Source: Thiosulfativibrio sp964387695 (GTDB lineage: Bacteria; Pseudomonadota; Gammaproteobacteria; Thiomicrospirales; Thiomicrospiraceae). Taken from it: a DNA stretch of 7,204 nt. Shown piece after piece: positions 6,768-7,204 of this stretch. The stretch covers positions 1 through 7,204 of the forward strand of contig CAYLXI010000086.1 of assembly GCA_964387695.1 (NCBI GenBank), written 5' to 3'. The notes below the pieces were generated by a model. The model made no database searches. It was not told the origin of the DNA and was given only the letters and a program-made list of their open reading frames with translations. Every line of letters begins with the position of its first letter. Within the stretch, counting starts at the first letter, position 1. Made by a program: the position numbers and the translations under genes.

Positions 6768-6785
6768 GTAATAGCTAGCTATTAC
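6768..6785. repeat. Perfect 18-bp palindrome after thiDE
   Basis: The sequence equals its own reverse complement over 18 bp, centred on CTAG, 15 bp after the thiDE stop. As RNA it gives a 7-bp stem with a CUAG loop. No T-run follows, so it is not a standard terminator. It could stabilise or mark the 3' end of the mRNA, or bind a dimeric protein. Function unknown. Confidence 0.8.
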
Positions 6786-6809
6786 AAGAAATGATGCCTT
6801 GAGGCTGAA

Positions 6810-6835
6810 AACTTGGCGTTGCCAGAATTCAAGTT
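6810..6835 (+). repeat. Bulged stem-loop beside the MITE-like element
   Basis: AACTT (6810-6814) can pair with AAGTT (6831-6835), and GGC (6815-6817) with GCC (6821-6823) across a GTT loop, leaving a 7-nt bulge. It is modest and may be chance. Confidence 0.3.
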
Positions 6836-6840
6836 AATTG

Positions 6841-7023
6841 TTAAGCCCAAATCCCTACTTATAAACTGAATATAGAGTGCTAGATCTTGTTCGCTAGGCG
6901 TTTGCAAAAGAACAATTTATTCACTAGGAGTTAGCCGTAGGTTAAGCGGGCATTTTTTGTGAATGCACAGCGGGCAAGGGCTGGTGCTATATGCCAGTTT
7001 TCTAAGTAGGGATTTGGGTTAAG
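6841..7023. mobile_element. MITE-like element (173 bp) with 16-bp TIRs and TTAAG target duplication
   Basis: The left terminal repeat CCCAAATCCCTACTTA (6846-6861) and right terminal repeat TAAGTAGGGATTTGGG (7003-7018) are exact reverse complements. Directly outside both ends is the same 5-mer TTAAG (6841-6845 and 7019-7023), as expected of a target-site duplication. The 173-bp body has no convincing ORF, so any movement would need a transposase encoded elsewhere. Ends starting CCC with TTAA-type target sites recall the IS1380/piggyBac-like group; that assignment is inference. Inside are further inverted repeats, TTGTTC/GAACAA (6887-6892, 6910-6915) and ATTCAC/GTGAAT (6919-6924, 6959-6964), and a direct repeat AGCGGGCA (6945-6952, 6969-6976). 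It lies between thiDE and its probable terminator, so it should be transcribed with the operon and could fold into a long stem. Confidence 0.72.
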
Positions 7024-7024
7024 T

Positions 7025-7063
7025 GCCTCCTTAAGGAGGCTTATTGAAGAAGCTCCTAATTTT
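7025..7063 (+). terminator. Overlapping terminator-like hairpins after the thi operon
   Basis: Hairpin A is GCCTCC-TTAA-GGAGGC (7025-7040), six pairs with a TTAA loop, followed by the weak T-tract TTATT. Hairpin B pairs AGGAG(G)CTT (7034-7042) with AAGCTCCT (7050-7057): eight pairs with one bulged G and a 7-nt loop, followed by AATTTTCTT. They share the GGAGGC strand and cannot form together. Either could end the thi transcript. The site begins just right of the mobile element, so it was probably about 90 nt from the thiDE stop before the insertion. Confidence 0.6.
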
Positions 7064-7111
7064 CTTCTAAAATATAAAAAGGGCTAGGGCGTAAAAAACA
7101 CTTTATTAATG

Positions 7112-7140
7112 TTGACAGAAACCATCCTAATCTATAAAAT
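7112..7140 (+). promoter_or_regulatory. Strong promoter of the tRNA-Pro gene
   Basis: A perfect -35 box TTGACA (7112-7117), a 17-bp spacer and the -10 box TAAAAT (7135-7140, 5/6). The start should fall near 7147, about 8 nt before the mature tRNA. The C-rich stretch just after the -10 box (ACGCC) resembles the discriminators of stringently controlled stable-RNA promoters. Confidence 0.75.
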
Positions 7141-7154
7141 ACGCCACATCTTAT

Positions 7155-7204
7155 CGGAGTATAGCGCAGCTTGGTAGCGCACTTGTTTTGGGTACAAGAG
7201 GTCG
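7155..7204 (+). tRNA. tRNA-Pro (anticodon UGG), 5' part, cut by the window end
   Basis: The sequence matches the 5' two thirds of bacterial tRNA-Pro. The acceptor strand begins CGGAGTA with C at position 1, a hallmark of bacterial tRNA-Pro. The D arm is GCGC...GCGC with the GG of the loop. The anticodon stem CTTGT/ACAAG encloses TTTGGGT, giving anticodon TGG, which reads CCA and, by wobble, other proline codons. The T arm, 3' acceptor strand and any encoded CCA lie beyond the window. Confidence 0.95.

Noticed and set aside
1..7204. Search by eye for CRISPR arrays, toxin-antitoxin pairs, phage genes or defence genes
   Set aside because: No regularly spaced repeats and no such proteins seen; all sizeable frames are accounted for by the methyltransferase and thiamine genes.

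Overview
The window is an AT-rich stretch of bacterial chromosome. It carries a complete-looking thiamine biosynthesis operon (thiC-thiO-thiS-thiG-thiDE, + strand, 1202-6752) behind a TPP riboswitch. A divergent protein-L-isoaspartate methyltransferase-like gene lies on its left (- strand, 112-759), and a tRNA-Pro gene runs off the right edge. The protein types and the C1 tRNA-Pro suggest a low-GC proteobacterium, most likely a gammaproteobacterium. A sulfur-oxidiser of the SUP05/Thioglobus kind would fit, but that is a guess from general resemblance and was not checked. ThiO needs oxygen, whereas the alternative ThiH is a radical enzyme, so aerobic or microaerobic life is implied.

Layout. 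1-111: nested inverted repeats and a T-tract, probably a terminator shared by the methyltransferase gene and whatever lies to the left. 112-759: methyltransferase. 760-1201: divergent control region with one promoter on each strand, a TPP aptamer (about 912-992) and a roughly 200-nt leader before thiC. 1202-6752: five thi genes, so tightly packed (gaps of 0 and 2 bp, overlaps of 11 and 11 bp) that translation is probably coupled. 6753-7154: 402 bp without a gene. It holds a perfect 18-bp palindrome, a 173-bp MITE-like element with 16-bp terminal inverted repeats and TTAAG direct repeats, and overlapping terminator-like hairpins. The tRNA-Pro promoter completes this stretch. 7155-7204: 5' part of tRNA-Pro(UGG).

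How the genes work together. ThiC makes the pyrimidine (HMP-P) from AIR. ThiO oxidises glycine to the imine used for the thiazole. ThiS carries sulfur as a C-terminal thiocarboxylate, and ThiG builds the thiazole ring. The fused ThiD-ThiE protein phosphorylates HMP-P to HMP-PP and joins it to the thiazole to give thiamine phosphate. The gene for ThiS adenylylation (thiF or a moeB-like gene) and the final kinase gene (thiL) are not in the window. The enzymes are well-known families. The less ordinary material is in the non-coding DNA (riboswitch leader and MITE-like element) and in small details: the TTG start and a 4-residue duplication in ThiS, and an altered anion-hole motif in ThiD.
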